A stretch of DNA of 64,000 nt from Desulfomonile tiedjei (GTDB lineage Bacteria; Desulfobacterota; Desulfomonilia; Desulfomonilales; Desulfomonilaceae), in contig JACRDG010000006.1 of assembly GCA_016218715.1 (NCBI GenBank), positions 1 through 64,000 of the forward strand, given 5' to 3'. Below, in pieces: positions 1-8,358 of this stretch; positions within the stretch are counted from its first letter, which is position 1; each line of letters opens with the position of its first letter. A program made the position numbers and the translations under genes. A model generated the notes under the pieces. The model did no database searches. It was given only the letters and a program-made list of their open reading frames with translations, and was not told the DNA's origin.

Positions 1-1
1 A

Positions 2-2050
2 ATCATGGGCGAAACGGGCGTCGGCAAGGAAGTGATCGCTCACGAGATCTTTCGGCAAAGTCACCACGGTAAAGAGGTTTTCTTGCAGATGGATCTGCTG
101 GAAAATCAACGAGACTTGCCGCTGTTCAAGAACCGTCTCAAGGAAGATCCTCCCGGAGACTCGGATCCCGCGGACGCCCAGATGGAACTGTTCTTCGGAG
201 TCGAGGAGCCTGATTCCAGGGGGGGCACGAAAGAGACACCAGGATATTTCGAACTGGCCGACGGGGGGACCCTGCTGGTGCGTGGCGTCGATAGGTTGGC
301 CCCTCGCGTCCAAATGGAATTGCTGGAAGCGGTAACGACCGAAAGCTTTCGAAGGCGTGGGGGGTTGATGCTCAGGAAGGCCAAGGTCCGACTCATAGCG
401 ACCACGAGACTGGACTCATCGGCGGTCGCCCTGGAAACCCTTCCGCTGCTTTTTGCCCTGCAGAAATTCGCCATTACCATTCCTCCCTTGCGCAAGAGAC
501 TGCGAGAGATCCCTTCCCTCGCGAAGCACTATATGGACCGATACTCTCGGCAACTGCAAAGAACTGTCCGCGTGATACCGGATGAGAGCATGAAAGTCCT
601 GGTCAGCTATCCCTGGCCGGGAAACGACTTCGAACTGGCAAACACCATGAAACGCGCGGTCCTGGTCGCTCAAGGGACGGAGCTTAAACCGCGTGATGTT
701 TCTCTGGATCTGGGACGAGCGGAAGGCCATAATCGGTACAATTTGATGAAATTCAGCCTGGTCCGGGGCTTGTTGTCCAGTCCGCTTTTCCCCGTGGCCC
801 TGCAAGCCGGCATGCTGGCGTTGTTCCTCATGTTCGTCGTCGGCCTATTCTACGGCCCTCCTGAGACGAGGCAGAACCCGTCCGCTCTACTCGGCTGGAC
901 CTTGGCCTGGCCGCTGTTCATCATCACCGCGTTTGTCGTTGCAAGGTTCTGGTGTGCGGTCTGCCCAATTCGAACGATCGCGGAACTCTGCACGAAAATT
1001 CTGGCATTAGAAAGGCCGCTTCCTCGGTTCGTTCGCGATCGCGGGGATTTCATTATCGCTGCCTCGGTTGTTTTCATCCTCTGGGTGGAAGCCGTCACCT
1101 CCATGAGGGACACTCCCTATCATTTAGGTCTGTTGCTCGTGTCTCTGGTGTTGTCGGCGGTTGTGGTCAGCGTCATGTACGAGAGGAACGCTTGGTGCGG
1201 GTACTTGTGCGGCCTCGGCGGGATTGCCGGGACCTTTGCCAAGTCCTCAATCCTCGAGCTGAGGATGGACAGGAATGTCTGCAGTTCACAATGCACGTCC
1301 AATGCATGCTACTCGGGAACGACTTTGGAACCCGGATGCTTGACCGGCAAGGCAGGTCCGAGGCTGCGCAGCAACCGCTCCTGCATTCTCTGCGGAAGTT
1401 GCGTCAAGAACTGCCCCCACGGTGCGGTGAACGTGAACCTGAGATTGCCCGGGGCCGAAATCTGGGAGCCGCCCCCCGTGAGTACAGGAACGGCATTCCT
1501 TGTGCTGGCCATGATAGGCGGTCTCATGGGGGAGATGATGGCAGGACACGCCCTGTTCGACGAAGTGAAACGAACCATGGGCGTACCGGAAAAGGTCTTC
1601 CTCACGGGCGTCTTTCTTGCCGCGGTCCTGGCAGTGAACCTGACAGGTCTGGGTGCTTCGACGATATCGGGCATGGTGTGCCGGGAGAGTACCATGGAGA
1701 ATTTCCGGAGATTCTCCATAGGGTTTCTTCCCCTGGCGCTCATGGGGTTCCTGGCTTTTCACTCGTACTACCTTGTCTCCCTTGGCGGGCATCTTCTAGA
1801 GTTGGTGGGTGGAATCTCGCCAGTGGAGATGGTCTTGTCTCCAGACTTCCCCGTACTGCCTCGCGTCACTGAGTTAATTCAACAGTCTTTGATCGGATTC
1901 GGGATGCTGTGGAGCGCTGTCTGCCTCTTCAAGATTGCGCGCCAAGTGGCTTTCCGGAACGCGGGCCGGTGGACAGGATGCTTTCCCCACCTTTGCGTAA
2001 TGTGCCTGTCCGGACTGGTTCTTCTTAAATGTATAACGGGTGCTCAGTGA
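2..2050 (+). CDS. Sigma-54-activator-like AAA+ domain fused to a membrane-bound polyferredoxin (5' truncated)
   Basis: The reading frame is open to the window edge, so the N-terminus is missing. Residues 1 to about 235 of the visible part resemble an NtrC-type AAA+ domain: Walker A GETGVGKE, the stretch PGYFELADGGTLL, the IPPLRKR segment and the SYPWPGNDFEL segment. The GAFTGA loop used to contact sigma-54 is absent, and the Walker B position reads LLVRGVD instead of the usual LFLDE. The C-terminus has no Fis-type DNA-binding helix. Instead there are several hydrophobic segments and cysteine motifs like those of NosR/CcoG-type proteins: CAVCP, CGYLCG, a CSSQC group and a ferredoxin motif CILCGSCVKNCP near residue 460. 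It is probably an inner-membrane iron-sulfur electron-transfer or redox-sensing protein whose AAA+ part no longer activates transcription. The fusion is seen directly; the role is inferred. Confidence 0.75.
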   Translation: MMGETGVGKEVIAHEIFRQSHHGKEVFLQMDLLENQRDLPLFKNRLKEDPPGDSDPADAQMELFFGVEEPDSRGGTKETPGYFELADGGTLLVRGVDRLAPRVQMELLEAVTTESFRRRGGLMLRKAKVRLIATTRLDSSAVALETLPLLFALQKFAITIPPLRKRLREIPSLAKHYMDRYSRQLQRTVRVIPDESMKVLVSYPWPGNDFELANTMKRAVLVAQGTELKPRDVSLDLGRAEGHNRYNLMKFSLVRGLLSSPLFPVALQAGMLALFLMFVVGLFYGPPETRQNPSALLGWTLAWPLFIITAFVVARFWCAVCPIRTIAELCTKILALERPLPRFVRDRGDFIIAASVVFILWVEAVTSMRDTPYHLGLLLVSLVLSAVVVSVMYERNAWCGYLCGLGGIAGTFAKSSILELRMDRNVCSSQCTSNACYSGTTLEPGCLTGKAGPRLRSNRSCILCGSCVKNCPHGAVNVNLRLPGAEIWEPPPVSTGTAFLVLAMIGGLMGEMMAGHALFDEVKRTMGVPEKVFLTGVFLAAVLAVNLTGLGASTISGMVCRESTMENFRRFSIGFLPLALMGFLAFHSYYLVSLGGHLLELVGGISPVEMVLSPDFPVLPRVTELIQQSLIGFGMLWSAVCLFKIARQVAFRNAGRWTGCFPHLCVMCLSGLVLLKCITGAQ

Positions 2051-2130
2051 GGCAAAAGGATTCGACGCCCTTCCCTCCCACGGCTCCAACACTGTTTGCC
2101 GTCACGCTCCCGTGAACGATCACTGCTTGA

Positions 2131-2289
2131 TACCAATTCGCTTTTAAACAAGTAATGTTCGAGAGAGCGCCAAAGGCTTTTCCTGGGAGATCTCCCCTGC
2201 TACGAACGGCAGGCACTGCCTGACTGCGCTCCGGAGACCTCCCAGGAGCGCCCATCGGCAGTACCATTTTTTGAATCGCGAGTTTGTAT
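2131..2289 (+). repeat. Palindromic MITE-like repeat, copy 1
   Basis: This 159-bp stretch begins TACCAATTCG and ends with an imperfect inverted copy (AATCGCGAGTTTGTAT). It aligns along its length with 49529-49686 in the same orientation and with 16548-16699 in the opposite orientation. The shared core has GGAGAYCTCC-like segments flanking GCTCCGGAGACCTCCC. There is no coding capacity, so it fits a non-autonomous inverted-repeat element. It ends directly before a receiver-domain remnant. Confidence 0.75.
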
Positions 2290-2291
2290 GA

Positions 2292-2615
2292 GGTGCTGGG
2301 GGCAAGGCAGAGCTTGTCGATCATGGTTCCGAGGCACTGAAGAAACGGAGATCCGATAGAGAAATGGTCCTGCTCGACGCCATGATGCCGGGAATGAATG
2401 GTTTCACGGTGGCAGAGCGCATCCGCAATGGCTCCGATGTTTCTAATGTGCCTATTATTATGGTGACCGTTCTTTCGAGCCCCGAGGATCGCCGCCGTGC
2501 CTTCGAGGCCGGGGTCAACGACTTCGTCGGCAAGCCCATCGACCGATGGGACCTCAAAGCCCGCATGGAATCTCTCTTCAAGTTGCAGGAAGGTCAGGCC
2601 GAGACTGGAGCGTGA
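2292..2615 (+). pseudogene. Response regulator receiver remnant (N-terminus missing)
   Basis: The frame encodes the second half of a CheY-like receiver: helix SEALKKRR, the phosphoacceptor region VLLDAMMPGMNGF, the PIIMVTVLSS strand with the switch Thr, and the conserved lysine in VGKPIDRWDL. The first strand and the acidic pair are absent because an in-frame stop at 2289-2291, at the edge of palindromic repeat copy 1, precedes it. No good start codon lies upstream of the ATG at 2364, which would begin only three residues before the phosphoacceptor Asp. It therefore looks like a receiver truncated at its 5' end, possibly by insertion of the repeat. Expression of an 83-residue fragment from 2364 cannot be excluded. 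Confidence 0.6.
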
Positions 2616-3073
2616 CATCGCCGAGGCACGAGCCCTCTGAGCCGGCCCCGCGTGATCCCAAGGCTACGAAAGGCCCGAAAACCCGATCGCCTCGGTGTCA
2701 GCATGCACCGGTGGGCTCCCGCTGAAAGACTACGAATTGTTGTTGCCCTGCCAGGAGTGCCGGCGCGTCCAAATTCACGTGACGGCGGGCGTGGCAAGGA
2801 GAACGGGGCACCGACCGGAAGACCTGCGCGGATAGGTGCTGACACCGTGCAAGTCGCGTCTTCCCGAGAGGCATTCGCCTGCTGCAGTTCTTCTTCTGCT
2901 TGACATGGCCGACCTCATCGGCCACTTTGAAGAAAGAGTTGAGCCGGGTGCTTCGAGGAAAGACCAGTGGCCACACAGAGGCGGGCATGGCACTACGGAT
3001 GACGGTGGACCCGGACTTCTGACCACTATGTTCCCAGCTCGGAACAGTCGCATTCGCCGGGAGGGACGTTGCG
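2616..3073. other. Intergenic stretch without a supported gene
   Basis: Open frames here are short, lack ribosome binding sites and show no recognisable domain. It may hold decayed coding sequence. The only signal I trust is the ribosome binding site GGGAGGGA just before the GNAT gene at 3074. Confidence 0.5.
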
Positions 3074-3721
3074 ATGACGATGCCGATGGAAAGAGACGGC
3101 CAAACCTATGCTCCTCTTGAGGCACAAGATCTGGACCGTGTCGCGAAGGTGGTAGCCCAAAGCTTTACGGACGGTTCGGAACCCGCTGCTCTCGCATTGG
3201 GAGTTACGGCCGGGGACTTCAAGCTATTCCTGAACGCACTCCTCCCCAAGTTCCTCAGTGAAGGGCTGTCGATTGTCGCTCGGGATTCCCGCACCGGTGA
3301 GATTTGCGGCGCCCAACTGAACGATGAGATGACGTTCGACCTGCCGGTCGATCCGAGTCCGTTTGTGTGGACAGGTCCTCTGCTGGCCCTCGCCAATGAA
3401 CTGTATCGGCAGTATTTTCAACAAAGACCCTGTGAACCCCACCACTGCGTACACGTCTTCATGATCGGCGTGTCGAGGTCCTCCCGTGGAAAGGGTATCT
3501 CACATCAGCTCGTCGATCTGTCCCTGAAGACCGCACGTGCCCGGGGTTACCGCCGGGCTGTAGTCGAAGCCTCGGGACTCGTGTCTCAGCACGTCCTGCG
3601 GAAAGCCGGGTTCACCGCCCGCGTAGAAATTCTCTATGCGACCTTCGAATTTGAAGGCACGCGGCCCTTTGAGCACACCGGAGGGCATCCCAGCATCATG
3701 TTAATGGACCGGGATCTTTGA
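3074..3721 (+). CDS. GNAT-family N-acetyltransferase
   Basis: The 215-residue protein has the GNAT fold pattern. The acetyl-CoA binding motif A appears as MIGVSRSSRGKGISHQLVD at about residues 133-151 (R-x-x-G-x-G type), followed by an alpha helix, TARARGYRRAVVEA and the C-terminal strand LYATFEFEG. The length is slightly above the usual 150-200 residues. The start at 3074 is preceded by GGGAGGGA at good spacing; nearby in-frame ATGs (3080, 3086) are less well placed. The substrate cannot be told from the sequence. Its neighbours are a receiver remnant upstream and a convergent OsmC gene, so there is no operon context. Confidence 0.85.
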   Translation: MTMPMERDGQTYAPLEAQDLDRVAKVVAQSFTDGSEPAALALGVTAGDFKLFLNALLPKFLSEGLSIVARDSRTGEICGAQLNDEMTFDLPVDPSPFVWTGPLLALANELYRQYFQQRPCEPHHCVHVFMIGVSRSSRGKGISHQLVDLSLKTARARGYRRAVVEASGLVSQHVLRKAGFTARVEILYATFEFEGTRPFEHTGGHPSIMLMDRDL

Positions 3722-3784
3722 CCTTAACCGCTCATCGGCATCCGTCAACCGGTTATTGTGTCTTCGGATTTCAGATTTCCCGGC

Positions 3785-4357
3785 TCATTTGTCCAGCTTC
3801 ACCTCCACTGCAACAGGCCGCGCCACAGAGTTGAAGACCGGCGAGTACTTCTGGGCGATTTGGATCAGTTCTTCTTTCTGTTCCTCAGAAATATCCGCAT
3901 CGATTTTGAAATACACGCGGATATTTTCGTATCCCACTTTGACGTCGGGAGACAAACCAAGAAAACCCCGGAGGTCCAGATCACCTTCGAGTCTGGATTC
4001 CACCCCTCGTATGCTTATCCCTCGTGCAGCCGCGTGGTAGGCGATGGAGCTGGTCATGCATCCCGCCAAAGCAGTGAGCAGGTACTCCACCGGGTTGGGG
4101 CCTTCATCCAGCCCAAGCAGGACCGGATGCTCGCCGGCCTCCAACTCGAACGCGGTCCCGTGTCGGTGATCTTCCCCAGCACCGTAGAAGTCGACAACGG
4201 TTGTGCGGTTATGTCCGCCATCGATCCATTTGTTCGTGGCGCGAAACCGAAACTTTGCGATGGAGGGACTCTCCTTGATAGCGTCTATGGTCGCAAACAA
4301 CCGGTCAACGTCCACTCCGTTTACCATATTTTGTTTCACCGCTGCTTGTGTCTCCAT
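3785..4357 (-). CDS. OsmC-like family protein
   Basis: This 190-residue protein matches the OsmC/Ohr superfamily: the central segment PNPVEYLLTALAGCMTSS carries the conserved cysteine that opens the long helix, and the C-terminal part has the alternating strand/helix pattern ending ARPVAVEVKL. Classical OsmC and Ohr are thiol peroxidases with two reactive cysteines. Here the second position reads SPVFNSV, so only one of the pair is present. It may be a one-cysteine OsmC relative with a different thiol chemistry. The start is preceded by a GGAGGAAT-like site. It is a single gene, convergent with the GNAT gene. Confidence 0.88.
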   Translation of the reverse strand: METQAAVKQNMVNGVDVDRLFATIDAIKESPSIAKFRFRATNKWIDGGHNRTTVVDFYGAGEDHRHGTAFELEAGEHPVLLGLDEGPNPVEYLLTALAGCMTSSIAYHAAARGISIRGVESRLEGDLDLRGFLGLSPDVKVGYENIRVYFKIDADISEEQKEELIQIAQKYSPVFNSVARPVAVEVKLDK

Positions 4358-4749
4358 CTTTTATTCCTCCAAGTTTGAGGTGCTCTTCGGCATGACGAAC
4401 ACCTCATAATCACGAAAACAGCCACACGGCATAGCCAACTACCTATTGAGTGAGTGCGGGAGGGCCTCACCTCTCTCTGAACAGTTGCCGGCTGTTCTCT
4501 CGCGTTACGATAGTACCCGCAAGATGAGGAGTCAACGCGGTCACAAAATATCAAGGTTCATAGTGGCGTTCTTCCATGACGGCGGCTTTAGAAACGATGG
4601 CGCTCCACCGCGTCCGGGGCCAGCAAATCCGGCTTCTCGACTCTTGTGGGCCCCTCGAGGGTTCTGTGTGGTCCCCTCGGCCCACATCCGCATGAATCCT
4701 ATGCACTGACCGAACGACCGATTGCGTGACCGGTTCGATTTCATTGAGA
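4358..4749. other. Intergenic region with an inverted repeat
   Basis: No gene is supported between the divergent OsmC and mazE genes. It contains an 8-bp perfect inverted repeat, TGTGGGCC at 4645-4652 and GGCCCACA at 4679-4686, with no T tract. It could be a protein-binding or hairpin structure; the role is unknown. Confidence 0.4.
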
Positions 4750-4788
4750 TTGACGTGATTTCCGCAACGGGCTTATAATGTAATTACA
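4750..4788 (+). promoter_or_regulatory. mazEF promoter with palindromic operator
   Basis: A TTGACG -35 box (4750-4755) and a perfect TATAAT -10 box (4774-4779) are separated by 18 bp. The perfect palindrome TGTAATTACA (4779-4788) starts inside the -10 box. This is the expected place for autorepression by the MazE-MazF complex. The boxes are seen; the regulation is inferred from the family. Confidence 0.7.
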
Positions 4789-4810
4789 GTACCGCAGAAA
4801 GGATGATTCG

Positions 4811-5059
4811 ATGAGGACTCGTTTAGTCCGTATCGGAAATTCACGAGGTGTCCGGCTGCCCAAGGCGCTCATTGCAGAAGCAGGTTTGAGCGATGAGGTG
4901 GAACTGCACGTACGCGACGGTGCTATCATCCTCGAACGTGCGACCGCCCCGAGGTCAGGCTGGGCCGAGGCAGCTGAAGAGATGAGCCGCCGCGATGAGG
5001 ATCGCCTACTCGACCCCCCTGCTTCCACTCACTTTGATGAGGAGGAATGGGAGTGGTGA
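4811..5059 (+). CDS. mazE: MazE-type antitoxin (AbrB/SpoVT fold)
   Basis: The 82-residue protein begins with the swapped-hairpin DNA-binding domain, seen as RIGNSRGVRLPKALI at about residues 7-21 followed by VELHVRDGAIILE. The acidic, tryptophan-containing tail (EEEWEW) is typical of antitoxins that wrap around the MazF toxin. AAAGGATGA lies at good spacing before the ATG. The gene sits directly behind a strong promoter with a palindromic operator, and its stop overlaps the next start as TGATG, which indicates translational coupling to the toxin. Confidence 0.9.
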   Translation: MRTRLVRIGNSRGVRLPKALIAEAGLSDEVELHVRDGAIILERATAPRSGWAEAAEEMSRRDEDRLLDPPASTHFDEEEWEW

Positions 5060-5388
5060 TGCCTGACGACGTCCGCCGTGGCGATGTCTTCCTGGTCAGC
5101 CTCGACCCGACTCGTGGGGACGAAATCCGAAAAACGCGTCCCTGTGTCATCATTTCGCCTGACGAACTCAACGCCCATCTGCGAACGTTCATTGTGGCGC
5201 CCCTGACGACGGGAGGCCATCCCTATCCATTCCGCGTATCCTGCAAGTTCGATGGCCGTGTGGGTCACGTGGTCCTTGACCAAATTCGCACCGTCGACCG
5301 CGAGCGCCTGGTGCGTCGCATGGGAAGCCTCTCGACATCCACGGTGCAGCGTGTACTGGTGATATTGCAGGAAATGTTCGCTCCGTGA
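5059..5388 (+). CDS. mazF: MazF/PemK-type endoribonuclease toxin
   Basis: The product is a single-domain PemK/MazF toxin that cleaves mRNA at short sequences. Diagnostic parts are VRRGDVFLVSLDPTRGDE near the N-terminus, the KTRPCVIISPD loop with the conserved arginine, FIVAPLTTG with the conserved Ser/Thr position, and the GHVVLDQIRTVDRERL strand. The start at 5059 overlaps the mazE stop; an in-frame ATG at 5047 would add four residues but sits only about two bases after its Shine-Dalgarno. It forms a two-gene operon with mazE. Confidence 0.9.
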   Translation: MPDDVRRGDVFLVSLDPTRGDEIRKTRPCVIISPDELNAHLRTFIVAPLTTGGHPYPFRVSCKFDGRVGHVVLDQIRTVDRERLVRRMGSLSTSTVQRVLVILQEMFAP

Positions 5389-5433
5389 TGAGGCGCTGCT
5401 ACCGCGCACGCCGGCCAACATCAGTCCTATGAG

Positions 5434-5940
5434 TCAGCATGCGCCAAGGGCAGACCCGACCAAACTGAACCAAAGCATTATCATAACCAAACAGTAACCC
5501 AGGTAGAGTAATCCCAGGCTGAATGCCGAGAGGCCCCTTCTCAGAAAGTGGGAGCCTGGGAAGCCATCCGGGTTCCTCGACGGGAAGAGGAGCAGATTGG
5601 GAGCCACAGCAAGTAGCGAATACAGGATAATAGCGAGAGGCACGCTGAACGAACTTACACACACCGTGGCAATAAGCGCACAACAAAATTCGCATACTGC
5701 CACCACACTCAGTCTTGCGACTGTCGGTCTTACCGTGCGTTTGATAATTAGGGCAAGGAGCAGCCATTTGGTAACAGCGGCGGGAATTGCCGCTGCAAAA
5801 TACGGGATAATTAGCATGAAAAATAATAAGCGTAGCTGTTCTTCTGGAGTTGGATCACCCAGGATATAGTACGCGTGAACAAGAGAGTGGGACGCCGGTA
5901 TGGCAATACCAATGAGACCCAGCGAAAAGATTTCCTTCAC
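5434..5940 (-). CDS. Multi-pass membrane protein of unknown function
   Basis: The 168-residue product is very hydrophobic, with about four or five membrane segments (for example LFFMLIIPYFAAAIPAAV and VPLAIILYSLLAVAPNLLL). I do not recognise a family. The start is GTG at 5940, with a G-rich stretch upstream that could serve as ribosome binding site. It lies between mazF, which converges with it, and a glycosyltransferase gene on the same strand about 100 bp downstream, so co-transcription is possible but unproven. Confidence 0.65.
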   Translation of the reverse strand: MKEIFSLGLIGIAIPASHSLVHAYYILGDPTPEEQLRLLFFMLIIPYFAAAIPAAVTKWLLLALIIKRTVRPTVARLSVVAVCEFCCALIATVCVSSFSVPLAIILYSLLAVAPNLLLFPSRNPDGFPGSHFLRRGLSAFSLGLLYLGYCLVMIMLWFSLVGSALGAC

Positions 5941-6039
5941 CAGGAGACCCCCCTTTCAGTTGTCCATCGCCTGTCGCGGTGAGTGGACAAGGGAAGCAGC
6001 TATAAAACCGTCTACTGTCAAAGAAGAAGGGTCACCGGC

Positions 6040-7299
6040 TCATTTCTCAGCCTCGGTCGGCTTCTTCATCAGTGACGCGAAGAGGAGGTCGAACTCCTCC
6101 GCGGTGGAATCCCAGCTCACTCCGGATCTCATGAGGAATTCATGCCCTGCCCTCCCCATCCTGCTTCGCAGATCCGCGTCGTTCACGAGCGGCCTCAGGC
6201 ATTGGCGCAACCCCTCGATGTCGCCGGGTTCGAAGAGCAGAGCGGTTTCACCTTCCCTGACCATGTCCGGCACGCCGCCGATTCGGGTCACGATCACCGG
6301 GAGCCCCGAAGCCATGGCCTCGTTCACCACGTTGGGCCGACCTTCCATGTAGCTGGGAAGACAGAGGATGTCGGATGAGCGCATGAGCCGCGCGACCTCG
6401 ACGGGCGGAACGATCCCCTTCCACTCCACCCTTTCCGTGAGCCCCAAACTCTCGGCCATGGCCTTCAATCTCGCCGCGTTGGGGCCGTCGCCGACCACCG
6501 TCAGGCGCACTTGCTTGAAAGCCGCGTCGGCCAGAGCATCCAGGAGGTCGTGAAGTCCTTTGCGATCGATGAGACTCCCGACGAACAAGACCCGCACGTC
6601 TTCCCGAGGTTCCTGCTGGAGCGAAGAAGGATGGAACATGTCGGTATCCACGCCGAACCGCGGGAGGTGGCACTTTTCTTCCGGGACACCCAGCTCGCGG
6701 ATGATCCTCAGCAATTCGCCGCTCACCGGCGCTACGATCCCGGCACGCCGAGTCACCCATCTGGTGAGGACACGCCACACCCATCGGTCCCGGGCGAGGT
6801 ACCCGTCGTCCCCTCGGAACGTTACGACCAGCGGCTTCCCGGTAAGTCGGTTGACCAGCGCGCCCACGATCCCCGCGCCCAGCCAGTTTGCATAGATCAG
6901 GTCGCAGCCTCTGACCTCGATCAGCGATACGATCAGAAAGGAGAGCATCATTGGAAGAACCTGGAGCCGGGCGAGAGAGCTTTCCGCCATGTTCTCCGGA
7001 ATGCCGCCACCGCCGGTCGTGAGCCGTTCAAGGGATCGCGGCCAGAAATACCCGAACCGGACCGTCTCGATCCCGTCAAGCTCGCGACGTCCGTGGAAAG
7101 TCCCGTTGGTGGGAGCGACCACTTTGACCCCGTACCCCCTCCGTTTGACCGCAGCGAGGAGCTTGGCAATGAAGATCCCTGAAGGATCGTCCGCGTCGGA
7201 AGGATAGGATGTGGTGAGGACCAGGATCTTCGGTCGCGCGGACGCGCGCTTCGCGCGATAGATGACACCGAACTTCCTGGTATTTCGCTCGTTGTTCAC
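6040..7299 (-). CDS. Glycosyltransferase family 4 (GT-B fold)
   Basis: The protein has the two-domain GT-B layout of retaining glycosyltransferases. The N-terminal domain contains PKILVLTTSYPSDADDPSG and the substrate-side VTFRGDD segment. The C-terminal nucleotide-sugar domain shows VRVLFVGSLIDRKGL, VVGDGPN, LCLPSYMEGRPNVVNEAMA with the E-x7-E type donor site, and VTRIGGVPDMV. It probably transfers a sugar to a cell-surface glycan or lipid. The GTG at 7299 follows AGGAG by eight bases; an upstream ATG at 7320 has no ribosome binding site. It directly follows the SAM hydroxide adenosyltransferase gene on the same strand. Confidence 0.9.
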   Translation of the reverse strand: MNNERNTRKFGVIYRAKRASARPKILVLTTSYPSDADDPSGIFIAKLLAAVKRRGYGVKVVAPTNGTFHGRRELDGIETVRFGYFWPRSLERLTTGGGGIPENMAESSLARLQVLPMMLSFLIVSLIEVRGCDLIYANWLGAGIVGALVNRLTGKPLVVTFRGDDGYLARDRWVWRVLTRWVTRRAGIVAPVSGELLRIIRELGVPEEKCHLPRFGVDTDMFHPSSLQQEPREDVRVLFVGSLIDRKGLHDLLDALADAAFKQVRLTVVGDGPNAARLKAMAESLGLTERVEWKGIVPPVEVARLMRSSDILCLPSYMEGRPNVVNEAMASGLPVIVTRIGGVPDMVREGETALLFEPGDIEGLRQCLRPLVNDADLRSRMGRAGHEFLMRSGVSWDSTAEEFDLLFASLMKKPTEAEK

Positions 7300-7335
7300 T
7301 GATGGAACTCCTGCGGTCATCAGAATGCGAGGCGC

Positions 7336-8115
7336 TCAGTCGAGGTGCTCCCACGTAACCGCGACGCGATCGCCGATCCTTATTCCCAGTATAGCCGAAG
7401 CATCCCCGCGGTTCACGGCTATTTCGAGTAGTCCGAAGCTGTTGAGCAACGCGAGCGGCGTACCCTCCGGGACCTCCTGGAAGTATCGCTTGATGCCGGG
7501 AAGCCGCACGTCCCCGCAAACAATCTCCTGCACCGACCGATCGAGCATGTTGGCCTCGACGTTGGTGGAGAGGTTCCCGAAGCGGTCACTGTAGATCACT
7601 TCCCCTTGAAGGCCTTCTGTGGTTCGGAGCACCGCGGGTATCGCGAGCCGGACCGGATCGTCCACCAGGGGGCCTACGAGATGAATCGGTGTTCCGAGCG
7701 ACAAATGCGCGGCCACCGCAGCGAAGATATCTCGGCCGTGAAAGGAGGGATGAACTTCAGGCAGCATGAATTCGGGATTGCGGATCTCGCGGACCTCCAC
7801 CTTCGCTGCCGGCGACATCACCAGGGAAACCAGCCCGTTGTCCGGTCCGACATAGATTCGCCCCTCCGCGCTGACCGCGATGCAGCGCCTATTGCTCCCG
7901 ACTCCAGGGTCCACCACGGCCACATGGATCGTCCCGATCGGAAAGTACCGGGCGATTCCTTTCAAGACCAGAGCACCTTCCAGGACCGCAAAAGGCCGAA
8001 TGTCGTGGGTTACGTCGATGAGGCGGGCACTTGGGTTGATACCGAGTATGACCCCTTTCATCTGGGCCACGAATCCGTCGCGGGTCCCGAAGTCCGTCGT
8101 TAGGGTAATGTCCAC
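7336..8115 (-). CDS. SAM hydroxide adenosyltransferase (DUF62 family)
   Basis: The sequence starts VDITLTTDFGTRDGFVAQMK, the hallmark of the DUF62 family related to fluorinase and chlorinase. Members that lack halogenase features hydrolyse S-adenosylmethionine to adenosine and methionine. Further matches are IDVTHDI, VAVVDPGVGS, YVGPDNGL and the C-terminal beta domain with YSDRFGNLSTNVE. The GTG at 8115 fits the family start and follows GAGGAGG by about 12 bases; an ATG at 8175 would add 20 residues unlike the family. The physiological role of this enzyme class is unsettled. Confidence 0.88.
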   Translation of the reverse strand: MDITLTTDFGTRDGFVAQMKGVILGINPSARLIDVTHDIRPFAVLEGALVLKGIARYFPIGTIHVAVVDPGVGSNRRCIAVSAEGRIYVGPDNGLVSLVMSPAAKVEVREIRNPEFMLPEVHPSFHGRDIFAAVAAHLSLGTPIHLVGPLVDDPVRLAIPAVLRTTEGLQGEVIYSDRFGNLSTNVEANMLDRSVQEIVCGDVRLPGIKRYFQEVPEGTPLALLNSFGLLEIAVNRGDASAILGIRIGDRVAVTWEHLD

Positions 8116-8358
8116 CGAAACAGCAAGCCTCCTCAGAACAAGGATCGGTTTAGTATACCCCAGGCACAGGCCCAACTCACCTCCGTTTTCTCTTGGGGAG
8201 TTCCAGTTCGTGGTGCATAAGGAGAGATCGGCCGGTTAGGGCAATTGTGGCAATCCCTTTCTTGTCCGGGCGTACTGTGATAAATTGATAACATATGTGT
8301 CGTCCGGTCGTATTCCCTCCATGATCCAGGTAACGAGCCGTCACAGGCGGATAAGTTA

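Noticed and set aside
952-1872. Plus-strand frame of 306 residues within the first gene in another frame
   Set aside because: Arginine-rich shadow; the main frame carries the iron-sulfur motifs.
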